Part shown: positions 8,084-15,948 of the stretch, piece after piece
Position numbering within the stretch: the first letter of the stretch is position 1
Layout of the letters: each line of letters opens with the position of its first letter
NCBI RefSeq assembly: GCF_002116905.1
Contig: NZ_CP015118.1
Span: 1,798,001-1,862,000 of the forward strand
Length of the DNA stretch: 64,000 nucleotides
Direction of reading: 5' to 3'
From: Piscinibacter gummiphilus
GTDB taxonomy: Bacteria; Pseudomonadota; Gammaproteobacteria; Burkholderiales; Burkholderiaceae_C
Program-made: the position numbers and the translations under genes
Notes under the pieces: model-generated
Database searches by the model: none
What the model was told of the DNA's origin: nothing
Seen by the model: only the letters and a program-made list of their open reading frames with translations

Positions 8084-8086
8084 GCG

Positions 8087-9052
8087 TCAAGCGGACCGCC
8101 GCCGCCACGCCTGCGGCGTGACCCCGTGGCGGCGTGCGAATGCGCGCTGCAGCGCATCCACCGATCCGAATCCGCAGCGGCTCGCGATGCGCTCCTGCGG
8201 CCAGCCGCTGTCGTCCAGCAGGCGCGAGGCGGCGGTGACCCGCGCGTCCGCGACGAAACGCGCGGGCGTGCTGCCCGTCTCGGCCACGAAGGCTCGCGCG
8301 AAGTGCCGCGGGCTCATCGACACGCGTTCGGCCAGCGCGTCGACGGACAGGTCCGCGTCGAGGTTCGTGTCGATCCAGGCGAGCAGGTCGCGCAGCCGGT
8401 GGCTTGCACCGGCTTGCGCCTCGAGCGCCGCGCTCAGCTGCGGCTGGTCGGCGCCGCGCAGCATCGGCAGGGCGAGGGTGCGAGCGATGTCCATCGCGAG
8501 GTCGTGGCCCAGGTCTTCCTCCACGAGCGCGAGCGCCAGTTCGATGCCGGTGGTCACGCCCGCCGAGGTCCACACGGGCCCGTCGCGCACGTAGATGCGT
8601 TCGCGCAGCACGGTGGCCTGGGGCCTCAGCGCCTGCAGCAGGTCGCACACGCGCCAGTGCGTGGTGGCCTCGCGGCCATCGAGCAGGCCCGCCGCGGCGA
8701 GGGCGAACGCGCCGCTGCAGACGCTCGCCATGCGCCGCGCCCGCGGGGCCGCCTGACGCAGCCAGCGTGCCACGCCCTGGTCCACGATGGCCGAGCGCAT
8801 GGCGGGTTCGTCGCCACCGGCCACGATGATGGTGTCCACGGCCGCGGGCAGTGCGGCGAGGGCGCGCGTGTCTCCGAGGCTCAGCCCGCTGTTGGTGGCG
8901 ACGGGGCCGCCGGCGGGCGACGCCACATGCAGGCGGTAGCGGCCCGGATGCAGGGCCTCGGCCTTGCTGAAGACGCTGGCCGGTCCCGCCACGTCGATCA
9001 CCTCCACGCCGTCGAACGCCAGCAGCACCACATCGGCCGTGGCAGGAATCAC
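8087..9052 (-). CDS. GlxA-type transcriptional regulator (DJ-1/PfpI plus AraC domains)
   Basis: 321 residues from a GTG at 9052, a normal length for GlxA proteins; an in-frame ATG at 9124 would add 24 residues and overlap the divergent gene. The N-terminal DJ-1/PfpI-like domain (about 1-185) has the nucleophile-elbow region ASVCSGAFALAAAGLL. The C-terminal AraC domain (about 220-320) has two helix-turn-helices, with the typical second helix ASRCGFGSVDALQRAFARRHGVTPQAWRR (named here by its first and last residues). The family senses small metabolites and usually activates adjacent genes. It diverges from an exported DJ-1/PfpI protein, its most likely target. It converges on the acid-sugar operon with a 3-base gap. 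Confidence 0.87.
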   Translation of the reverse strand: MIPATADVVLLAFDGVEVIDVAGPASVFSKAEALHPGRYRLHVASPAGGPVATNSGLSLGDTRALAALPAAVDTIIVAGGDEPAMRSAIVDQGVARWLRQAAPRARRMASVCSGAFALAAAGLLDGREATTHWRVCDLLQALRPQATVLRERIYVRDGPVWTSAGVTTGIELALALVEEDLGHDLAMDIARTLALPMLRGADQPQLSAALEAQAGASHRLRDLLAWIDTNLDADLSVDALAERVSMSPRHFARAFVAETGSTPARFVADARVTAASRLLDDSGWPQERIASRCGFGSVDALQRAFARRHGVTPQAWRRRSA

Positions 9053-9122
9053 GGCTCCGCCGTCATGGCGCGGGCCGCGGTCGCGCCCTAGGCTCGGATC
9101 ATCGGGTTCATGGAGTGTGGCC

Positions 9123-10238
9123 ATGGGGAAGGTGTTCCGGTTCGTGCTGGTCTCCAGTATCGCCATGCTGCTGGGCGGGGCCGCAACGGCACTGCCGGCG
9201 GCAGGGGATGCGGACCGCGACCGCCAGGTGTTCGTCGACGCGATGGCGCCGCACGGTGCGGCCCGGCCGGTGGTGGCGGTGCTCGCGCTGAACGAGGGCA
9301 CGGAGATGACCGACCTGCTGCTGCCCACCGCGGTGCTGCGCCGCGCGGACGTGGCCGACGTCGTGGTGGTGGCGCCGCGGGCCGGCGAGGTGGCGCTGTA
9401 CCCGGCGCTGCGCGTGCGGGGGGCGATCTCGTTCGAGGACTTCGCGCGGCGGTACCCGGCCGGGGCCAGCCATGTGGTCGTGCCCGCGATGGTCGACGAC
9501 GACGATCCGGCCGTGACGGGCTGGCTCCGGCAGCAGGCCGCGTCGGGCGCGCGGGTGATCGGGGTCTGCTCGGGCGTGCGCGTGGTGGGCCGCGCCGGCC
9601 TGCTCGATGGCCGGCGCTTCAGCGGCCACTGGTACGACCGGCGCACGCTGCTGGAGCGCCACCGCGGGGCCGTGCACGTGCCCGACCGCCGCTACGTGGT
9701 GGACGGCCCGGTGGCCACCACGACCGGCATCACGGCGTCGGTGCCGGCGATGCTCGCGCTGGTCGAGGCCCTCGGCGGACCTGCGCGCGCCGCGGCGCTG
9801 GCGGGCGAACTGGGGGTGTCCGACTGGGGCCCGTCACACGACAGCGCGGCCTTCGGCCTCGACACGCCGCGGGCCTTCCACTACCTCGTGAACAAGGCCG
9901 CCTTCTGGCGGGGCGAGACGCTGCAGGTGGACGTGGCGGACGGCGCGGACGAAGTGGCGCTGGCGCTGGTGGCCGATGCCTGGGTGCGAACGGGGCACGT
10001 GTCGCTGGTGGCGGTGTCGGACGCGGCGGCCGTCACATTGCGCAGCGGGCTCGTGCTCGCCTCCAGTCCGCCCGTTGCGGGGCGGTCCCGTGTGCCGCGG
10101 GAGACGGCCCTGCCTCCGGTGCGGCAGCTGGACCGCGCGTTGTGCGAGATCGGCGAGCGCCATGGCGACGCCCGGCGGGACTGGGTGATGCAGGAGATGG
10201 AGTACCCGATGCCGGAGGGCGGCTTGTGCGGTCGCTGA
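9123..10238 (+). CDS. Exported DJ-1/PfpI family protein
   Basis: 371 residues. GGAG at 9112-9115, seven bases before the ATG, fixes the start. Residues 1-28 form a signal peptide or anchor (MGKVFRFVLVSSIAMLLGGAATALP). A DJ-1/PfpI-like domain follows, about 45-235: VVAVLALNEGTEMTDLLLPTAVL, then VIGVCSGVRVVGRAGLLDGR with a cysteine at the nucleophile elbow. The C-terminal third (about 240-371) matches nothing I recognise. Its fold resembles the sensor domain of the divergent GlxA regulator, suggesting that both handle the same type of ligand, one in the cytoplasm and one outside the membrane. Function unknown; an amidase, hydratase or sensing role is possible. Its TGA directly abuts the reverse-strand stop of the FlgH-like gene. 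Confidence 0.8.
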   Translation: MGKVFRFVLVSSIAMLLGGAATALPAAGDADRDRQVFVDAMAPHGAARPVVAVLALNEGTEMTDLLLPTAVLRRADVADVVVVAPRAGEVALYPALRVRGAISFEDFARRYPAGASHVVVPAMVDDDDPAVTGWLRQQAASGARVIGVCSGVRVVGRAGLLDGRRFSGHWYDRRTLLERHRGAVHVPDRRYVVDGPVATTTGITASVPAMLALVEALGGPARAAALAGELGVSDWGPSHDSAAFGLDTPRAFHYLVNKAAFWRGETLQVDVADGADEVALALVADAWVRTGHVSLVAVSDAAAVTLRSGLVLASSPPVAGRSRVPRETALPPVRQLDRALCEIGERHGDARRDWVMQEMEYPMPEGGLCGR

Positions 10239-10931
10239 TCACCACACCGTCATGCTGCTCGTGAGCACGCGCTGCAGCCAGTTGCGCGTGGCCGCCTCCG
10301 ACACATCCCCCTGACCGACCAGCTCGACCCGCGCGTTGACCGCGTCGGCCGAGGCGACCACGTTCCCCGGCCGGATGTCCCGCGGGTTCACGATGCCCGA
10401 GAAGCGCAGCGTGCTCGTGCCGCCGTTCATCGCGACGCTGCGTTCGCCGGCCACGACGAGGTGGCCGTTCGGCAGCACGTTGATCACCGAGGCGGCGAGC
10501 TGGCCCGTGAAGCTGCTGCTGTTGCCGGTGGCGCCGCTGCCCTTGAATGCATCGCTGCCCGAGGCCGAGGCGTCCAGGTTCAGCAGCGAGCCCAGCACGC
10601 CGGTGGCCGACTTGGAGCCGGGGCCCTTCGAGGCCACCGAGTTCTCGCGGCTCGTGTCGGTGTTGACCTCGCGCTTGGCCTTCACGGTTTCGGCGATGTC
10701 GACCTTGAGGGAGTCACCGACGCTGCGGGGGCGCACCTCGCCGGAGAACAGCGACGTGCTGGCCATGTTCGCCTGGAAGATGCTGCCGTTGTTGTGCCGC
10801 TCGATCGCCAGGGGCGGCGTGAACGGCGGGGCGATGACCGGGCCGCTGACGAGCGGGGTGGGGGAGGCGCAGCCGGTCACCAGGGCCAGCAGGCCGGCGG
10901 CACCCGCGAGTTTCCGGAAAGAGTATTTCAT
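10239..10931 (-). CDS. flgH: FlgH-like flagellar L-ring lipoprotein, orphan copy
   Basis: 230 residues, the usual FlgH length. A lipoprotein signal with lipobox VTGC (Cys21) leads into an FlgH domain: GSIFQANMASTSLFSG, RPRSVGDSLKVDIAETVKAKR, then NLVV-type GHLVVAGERSVAMNGGTSTLRFSGIVNPRDI and the terminal NWLQRVLTSSMTVW. FlgH forms the outer-membrane L ring of the flagellar basal body. No other flagellar gene is in the window, so this is a detached copy. It heads the distal end of a minus-strand trio with two unknown genes. It may serve a second flagellar system encoded elsewhere or an L-ring-like outer-membrane pore. The region around its start is notably AT-rich. Confidence 0.82.
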   Translation of the reverse strand: MKYSFRKLAGAAGLLALVTGCASPTPLVSGPVIAPPFTPPLAIERHNNGSIFQANMASTSLFSGEVRPRSVGDSLKVDIAETVKAKREVNTDTSRENSVASKGPGSKSATGVLGSLLNLDASASGSDAFKGSGATGNSSSFTGQLAASVINVLPNGHLVVAGERSVAMNGGTSTLRFSGIVNPRDIRPGNVVASADAVNARVELVGQGDVSEAATRNWLQRVLTSSMTVW

Positions 10932-10961
10932 GGGGTCACCTGGAATATTTCAAAACTGAAA

Positions 10962-11504
10962 TCAATTCTCGAATCCGGTCATCAGCGCCACGACCACGGG
11001 AGATATCTTGCTGCGCGTGGTGGCCCATTTGCCCATGCCGAACACGGCATCGAGTTCGTATTGGCTGCTGGAGAGAATCTGGCCGTCGGCGGTCTGCAGC
11101 GTGAGCGAGGCGGCCGTCAGATAGGGGCGATGTTCCGCCTGGAACGGCGGAATGCCCCACTCCATGGCCGTGGCGTATCGCAGCCAGACGGCGCAGCTCT
11201 CCGGGGAGACGCCGGTGTCGTAGATGCGGCTGTCGATCTGGAGGGTGCGGAGCTCGGCCTGCAGTGCGGGCAGCACATCCGGGACCGGGGCCTGGCGGTT
11301 GAGTTCGATGCAGAGGGACTGGACGGGGGCGTGTTCATGGCGGACGGTGTGGCTGGCCTTGCTGGGGCCGAAGGCGATGGCGGTGCTGGTGGCGGTGGCC
11401 GTGGCCTTGAGCAGTTCGATCGCGGGCACGGGCGTGAAGATCGCGCAGGCGGTCTGCGTGGCGCCGGCCACCGCGGCCAGCAGGGTGAAGAGGAAGCGGC
11501 GCAT
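10962..11504 (-). CDS. Secreted hypothetical protein, possibly a lipoprotein
   Basis: 180 residues from the ATG at 11504. The N-terminus (MRRFLFTLLAAVAGATQTAC) is a signal sequence; the cysteine after QTA could be lipidated, but the lipobox is poor because the -3 residue is Gln. The mature part contains two further cysteines (SLCIELN, ESCAVWLRYA) that may pair, and ends with a motif-free region (QYELDAVFGMGKWATTRSK). I do not recognise the family. It lies between the FlgH-like lipoprotein (30 bases downstream) and a small Ala-rich protein (8 bases upstream), so the three are probably co-transcribed and envelope-related. Confidence 0.65.
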   Translation of the reverse strand: MRRFLFTLLAAVAGATQTACAIFTPVPAIELLKATATATSTAIAFGPSKASHTVRHEHAPVQSLCIELNRQAPVPDVLPALQAELRTLQIDSRIYDTGVSPESCAVWLRYATAMEWGIPPFQAEHRPYLTAASLTLQTADGQILSSSQYELDAVFGMGKWATTRSKISPVVVALMTGFEN

Positions 11505-11512
11505 CGCGGGGC

Positions 11513-11992
11513 TCACACGACGTCGTCGATCAGGCCCGCCAGCCCGGCGGCACCCAGCAGGGCGTAGCCGGCGACGTTGCTCGCGGCCGTCATGAGGCCG
11601 TCGGTGACGGCGCCGGTGGCGTTGCCCACCACGTCGCCCACCGCGTCCGCGGCGTTCTCGACCGAGTGGGCGAGCTTCACGCCCTGGTCGTAGACGGCCA
11701 CCGCGGCGTTCGCCACGGACGACAGGCCGTCCTCGACGAAGTCGACCGCGTCGCCGACGGTCTCCGAGACGCTGTCGGCTGCCGACGCCAGCTCCTTCAT
11801 CGCCGCCTGGCTGAACGACACGACCGAACTCGCGGCCGGCACCGCGGCCTGCGCCACGCCGATGGCCGAAGCCGCGACCGGCCCGTACTTCGCGGTGTTC
11901 CTCTCGAATTCGGACGGGGCGGCGCGCTTGCACGCGGCGGTCTGGGCGGTGGAGGCGGCGGCCCCCGACGGGAGGAAGTTGATGCTGCTCAT
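11513..11992 (-). CDS. Hypothetical Ala/Val/Ser-rich helical protein
   Basis: 159 residues, with no signal peptide at the start (MSSINFLPSG). From about residue 35 it is a long run of alanine, valine, serine and glycine with regularly spaced acidic residues (SVSETVGDAVDFVEDGLSSVANAAV). This is typical of amphipathic helices that could associate with membranes, and it ends in a hydrophobic segment (AGYALLGAAGLAGLIDDVV). There are single cysteines only, and no known motif. It is the first gene of the minus-strand trio ending in the FlgH-like gene. It diverges from the two-component system at 12179, which could control it. Function unknown. Confidence 0.6.
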   Translation of the reverse strand: MSSINFLPSGAAASTAQTAACKRAAPSEFERNTAKYGPVAASAIGVAQAAVPAASSVVSFSQAAMKELASAADSVSETVGDAVDFVEDGLSSVANAAVAVYDQGVKLAHSVENAADAVGDVVGNATGAVTDGLMTAASNVAGYALLGAAGLAGLIDDVV

Positions 11993-12178
11993 GTGGGCTC
12001 CGTGGATGGGTGAGGAAATGGTAGGAGCCGACCTTTTCCGAAAGCGGGAGATAAGGGGGGAATACGCCTTTCATCTTGGGATCCGGGAAACCTAACTTGA
12101 CGCGAATTGATATATGGTGTCGGGCTCGAAAGGGCGGTGAAATACTGTGTCCATAATGAAATCGGCGGGATATCCGGA

Positions 12179-12919
12179 ATGCGGATTCATGGGGTGGGGG
12201 CTTCACCGGTGAGCCGCTGCCTGCTCGTCGACGACGACACCGCGCTGCTCGACGCCGTCGCCCCGTACCTCGGCGGGTTCGGCTTCGCCGTGACCGCGGT
12301 GGAGACCGGCGCGGCGATGCGTCAGGCCGTGATGGCGCAGGAGTTCGACGTGGTCGTGCTCGACGTGCTGCTGCCCGACGACAACGGCCTCGAGCTGTGC
12401 CGCTGGCTGCGGCGCACGCACACGACCCCGCTCGTGATGCTCACGGCCCAGGGCGATCCGTTCAGCCGCGTGGTGGGCCTCGAGATGGGGGCCGACGACT
12501 TCGTGCCCAAGCCGTTCGAGCCGCGTGAACTCGTCGCGCGCCTGAACGCGGTGCTGCGGCGTGTGTCGCGCGAGGGCGGCGCCACGGCCGGGACGGTGCC
12601 CGCGCGCAGCGAGCGGTTCGCGGGCTGGTCGTTCGACCGCCTGTCGCGGGTGCTCGTGTCGCCGTCGGACGAGGTGGTGCCGTTGTCGAACGCGGAGTAC
12701 CGGCTGATGACGGTGTTCGCCGACCATGCCGGCCAGGTGCTGAGCCGCGAGCGGCTCGTGGAACTCACCACGTCGCCCGGGGCGGACGTGAACGCGCGCA
12801 GCGTGGACCTGATGGTGTTCCGCCTGCGGCGCAAGCTTTCCAGCGGACCGGCCGACCGGCCGCTGATCCGCACCGTGCGCGGCGCGGGCTACCTGTTCGA
12901 CGGCGGGGCCGGCCCATGA
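12179..12919 (+). CDS. OmpR/PhoB-family response regulator
   Basis: 246 residues from the ATG at 12179; a GTG at 12209 preceded by GGGGG would start right at SRCLLVDDD and is an equally fair start. The receiver domain has the acidic pocket VDDD, the phospho-acceptor Asp in VVLDVLLPDDNG, a conserved Thr/Ser in VMLTAQGD and Lys in FVPKPF. The C-terminal winged helix (about 150-240) ends RTVRGAGYLF, the standard PhoB-type DNA-binding end. It overlaps the histidine kinase gene by four bases (ATGA), so the two form one operon. The regulated genes may be the divergent envelope trio at 10239-11992; that is inference from position. Confidence 0.92.
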   Translation: MRIHGVGASPVSRCLLVDDDTALLDAVAPYLGGFGFAVTAVETGAAMRQAVMAQEFDVVVLDVLLPDDNGLELCRWLRRTHTTPLVMLTAQGDPFSRVVGLEMGADDFVPKPFEPRELVARLNAVLRRVSREGGATAGTVPARSERFAGWSFDRLSRVLVSPSDEVVPLSNAEYRLMTVFADHAGQVLSRERLVELTTSPGADVNARSVDLMVFRLRRKLSSGPADRPLIRTVRGAGYLFDGGAGP

Positions 12920-14058
12920 GGGTGCGCTGGCGGGACACGCTGTTCCGGCGCCTCTTCGTGCTGATGTGCCTTGCCCTCGTGGGGAGCCACCTCGTGGCGC
13001 TCGCGTGGATGTCGCGCACGCCGGAGCCGCCGGCCGGCCTGCCGCCGCCCGCGGCGGGGCCCTCCACGTGGCGGGGCCCGTCACTGCCGCCGCGGCTCGA
13101 TGCCGGCGAGCGGCTCTTCATCGGCCCGTGGGTGGACCCGTGGCCGCTCGGCGCCGCGGCGGCCGCGCCGCCGCCGTCCCGGTGGGAGGCCTGGGGCCCG
13201 CGCGTCCTCGACGTGCTGCTGCGCGGCCTCGTGATCGCCGTGGCCGCGTGGTGGGGCGCCCGCTGGCTGTGCGGCCCGATGCACCGCCTCGCCGCCGCGA
13301 GCCAGGGCCTCGCCGATTCGATCGGCCGCCATGAACGGGTGCCGGCGCTGGACGAGGGGCCGGGTACGGAGGAAGTGCAGGAGACCGCGCGGCGCTTCAA
13401 CGCGATGGCCCGCCGGCTCGACGCCCAGTTCAAGGAGCGGGGCCTGTTCGTGGCCGCGATCTCGCACGACCTGCGCGCGCCCCTCGCGCGGGTGCGCATG
13501 CGCCTCGAGACCTGGGAGCACGAGCCGCTGCTGCGCCGGTGCATCGCCGACGTGCAGGAGATGAACGACATGATCGACGCGGTGCTCGAGGTGTTCCGCG
13601 CCGAGGGCGTGGCGGAACCGGTGCGCCGCACCGACGTGACGGCGCTCGCGCGGGCGCTGCGCGACGACCTCGTCGAGCAGGGCCACCGGGCGACCCTGCG
13701 CGGGCCGGTGGCGATGGCGCCGCTGCAGCCGGCCGCGTTGCGCCGGGCACTGTCGAACCTGATGGGCAATGCGGTGCGGCATGGCGGCCGCGCGGACGTG
13801 AGCGTGCGGCTGACCGACACCGAGATCGTGGTGCACATCGACGACGCCGGCCCCGGCATTCCCGAGAGCCAGCTGCAGGCCGTGTTCGAGCCGTTCTATC
13901 GCGCGAACCGCGAGCGCGCGGGCGCCGGCCTCGGCCTCTACATCGCCCGCGAGCTGGTGCAGCGGCAGGGCGGACGGCTGACGCTGCAGAACCGCTCCGA
14001 AGGCGGGCTGCGCGCGTCGGTGGCGCTGCCGCGCGAAACCCCCCGCCTGCTCGGGTGA
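12916..14058 (+). CDS. Sensor histidine kinase partner of the adjacent response regulator
   Basis: 380 residues. TM1 is at about 10-33. A proline-rich periplasmic loop of about 60 residues follows, then TM2 at about 98-117, HAMP, and HisKA with the phospho-accepting His in FVAAISHDLRAPLARVRMRL. HATPase_c has the N box NLMGNAVRHG, the G1 box DDAGPGIPESQ and the G2 box GAGLGLYIA. The short loop rich in Pro and Gly, with no known sensor fold, resembles EnvZ-like kinases that sense membrane state. Its start overlaps the regulator stop. Confidence 0.92.
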   Translation: MRVRWRDTLFRRLFVLMCLALVGSHLVALAWMSRTPEPPAGLPPPAAGPSTWRGPSLPPRLDAGERLFIGPWVDPWPLGAAAAAPPPSRWEAWGPRVLDVLLRGLVIAVAAWWGARWLCGPMHRLAAASQGLADSIGRHERVPALDEGPGTEEVQETARRFNAMARRLDAQFKERGLFVAAISHDLRAPLARVRMRLETWEHEPLLRRCIADVQEMNDMIDAVLEVFRAEGVAEPVRRTDVTALARALRDDLVEQGHRATLRGPVAMAPLQPAALRRALSNLMGNAVRHGGRADVSVRLTDTEIVVHIDDAGPGIPESQLQAVFEPFYRANRERAGAGLGLYIARELVQRQGGRLTLQNRSEGGLRASVALPRETPRLLG

Positions 14059-14135
14059 CACCGGGGTGATGCCCGGCCGCAACGCACCGGGCGGACCCTG
14101 ATCCACCGCCGCGTGCCGCTGTCTACACTGAGGCC

Positions 14136-15410
14136 ATGCCGAACCCCGACAACATCAAGAACAGCGGCGGCGACGAGGCCGTGACCGGCCTGATCCTCAC
14201 CGGCGGTGGGGCCCGCGCGGCCTACCAGGTGGGGGTGCTGAAGGCGGTGGCGCAGATCCGCCGGGACGCCGCGCCGTGGCGCAAGGACAACCCGTTCCCC
14301 GTGATCACCGGCACGTCGGCCGGCGCCATCAACGCGGCCGCGCTGGCGTCCCACTGCGACGACTTCGACAACGCCGTGGCCCAGCTCTGCAACGTGTGGG
14401 AGAACTTCCGCGCCGAGCAGGTGTACCGCAGCGACGCGCTGGGCGTGATCCGCACGGGCGCGCGCTGGCTCACGATGATGTCGCTCGGCTGGGTCATCGC
14501 ACGGTGGCGCCGCGCGCGGCAGCGCTCGCTGCTCGACAACGCACCGCTGGAGGACCTGCTGCACCTGCTGGTGCGCGTGGACCGCCTGAAGGCGCTGATG
14601 AAGTCGGGCCACCTGCAGGCGTTGGCCGTGACCGCGTCGAGCTACAACTCGGGCACGCACGTGACGTTCTACGATTCGGTGAAGGACTTCGTGCCCTGGA
14701 ACCGCTCGCAGCGCGTGGCCGTGCGCGACACCATCACCGTGCCGCACCTGCTGGCCTCGGCCGCCATCCCGTTCGTGTTCCCGCCGGTGCAGCTGGGCTT
14801 CGACGGCGGCACCGAATACTTCGGCGACGGCTCCATGCGCCAGAGCGCGCCCATCTCGCCGGCCGTGCACCTGGGGGCCAGCCGCATCCTCGTGATCGGT
14901 GCCGGCCGCATGCACGAGCCGCCGGGCCAGCGCAAGGTGAAGGGCACGTACCCGAACCTCGCGCAGATCGCCGGCCACGCGCTGTCGAACATCTTCCTGG
15001 ACGCGCTGGCGGTGGACGTGGAGCGCCTGCAACGCATCAACAACACGCTGGCGCTGCTGCCCCCCGAGGCGCTGGCCAACACCAGCCTGCGGCCCATCGA
15101 CGTGCTGGTGATCGCGCCGTCGGAACGGCTGGACGACCTGGCCGCCAAGCACCTCGACAGCCTGCCCGCGCCGGTGCGCGCGCTGCTGCGCGGCGTGGGC
15201 GTGTCGGGCAAGGGCAGCGACGCCCGGGGCGCGGCGCTCGCCAGCTACCTGCTGTTCGAGTCGCCGTACACCCGCGAGCTGGTGGCCCTGGGCGTGTCCG
15301 ACACGCTGGCCCGCCGCGACGAGGTCACGAAGTTCTTCGGGTGGGAGCGCCGGGCCGTGCCGCGTTCGCCGGTGCAGGACAGCGGCTTCTACACGGCCGA
15401 ACTCGAATGA
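14136..15410 (+). CDS. Patatin-like phospholipase family protein
   Basis: 424 residues. The patatin signature is complete. The oxyanion hole is LILTGGGARAAYQVGVLKA (about residues 12-30), the nucleophile is in GTSAGAIN (Ser about 65), and the catalytic dyad Asp is in FGDGSMRQSAP. This predicts a Ser-Asp acyl hydrolase acting on phospholipids. The C-terminal 150 residues resemble the extension seen in bacterial RssA/YchK-like relatives but are longer. There is no signal peptide, so it is probably cytoplasmic or membrane-associated. It stands alone 77 bases after the kinase gene and converges on the ComEA-like gene. Confidence 0.9.
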   Translation: MPNPDNIKNSGGDEAVTGLILTGGGARAAYQVGVLKAVAQIRRDAAPWRKDNPFPVITGTSAGAINAAALASHCDDFDNAVAQLCNVWENFRAEQVYRSDALGVIRTGARWLTMMSLGWVIARWRRARQRSLLDNAPLEDLLHLLVRVDRLKALMKSGHLQALAVTASSYNSGTHVTFYDSVKDFVPWNRSQRVAVRDTITVPHLLASAAIPFVFPPVQLGFDGGTEYFGDGSMRQSAPISPAVHLGASRILVIGAGRMHEPPGQRKVKGTYPNLAQIAGHALSNIFLDALAVDVERLQRINNTLALLPPEALANTSLRPIDVLVIAPSERLDDLAAKHLDSLPAPVRALLRGVGVSGKGSDARGAALASYLLFESPYTRELVALGVSDTLARRDEVTKFFGWERRAVPRSPVQDSGFYTAELE

Positions 15411-15431
15411 CCCCGAAGGCGGCGGACGGCG

Positions 15432-15797
15432 TCAGGACTTCGTCTCCTTCTTGTCCCCGCCCTTGTCGGCCGCCTTGCCGTACTTGCCCTTCTTGTCGGC
15501 CTTGCCCGCGTTCTCGGACGGCGTGAAGGTGCTGCCGTTGACGGTGAGGCCTTCCTTCGAGAAGCGGGCGGCGTTGCCTTCGCCGACGCCCTTCACGCGG
15601 TCGACCAGGTCGCCCCAGTCCTTGAAGGGGGCCTTCTTGCGCTCGTCGAGGATGCGGGTGGAGACGCCGGGGCCGATGCCCTTCACGGTCTCGAGCGTGG
15701 CCTGGTCGGCCTTGTTGACGTCGACGGCGGCATGGGCGCCGATGGGGGCGGTGGTGGCCAGGACCACGGCGAACATCCACAGCAGTTTCTTCAGCAT
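15432..15797 (-). CDS. ComEA-like helix-hairpin-helix exported protein
   Basis: 121 residues from the ATG at 15797, which has a GGAGA ribosome binding site about seven bases upstream. A signal peptide (MLKKLLWMFAVVLATTAPIGAHA) precedes a ComEA-type helix-hairpin-helix domain, VDVNKADQATLETVKGIGPGVSTRI...KAPFKDWGDLVDRVKGVGEGNAARF (residues about 24-80). The tail is lysine-rich (KADKKGKYGKAADKGGDKKE). ComEA proteins bind DNA outside the inner membrane during natural transformation. The lone HhH domain and basic tail fit periplasmic DNA binding, but no other competence gene is nearby and ordinary small HhH proteins of this type are common in Burkholderiales. Confidence 0.85.
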   Translation of the reverse strand: MLKKLLWMFAVVLATTAPIGAHAAVDVNKADQATLETVKGIGPGVSTRILDERKKAPFKDWGDLVDRVKGVGEGNAARFSKEGLTVNGSTFTPSENAGKADKKGKYGKAADKGGDKKETKS

Positions 15798-15948
15798 GAC
15801 AGGTCTCCGGAAAGGTGGGTGAGGTCGGGGGACGCGGCCTCTCCGCATCCCTGGACGTCACTCTAAGAACGGCACCTCCCGGCACCGCCCTGTTCCGACC
15901 CCTCGAAAGCCGGTGCCTTCGCACCGGCTTCGCCGAGCTCGACTTTCC

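Noticed and set aside
10236..10241. Stop codons of the exported DJ-1 protein and the FlgH-like gene abut as TGATCA
   Set aside because: Convergent genes often abut in compact genomes. No terminator or shared motif makes it notable.
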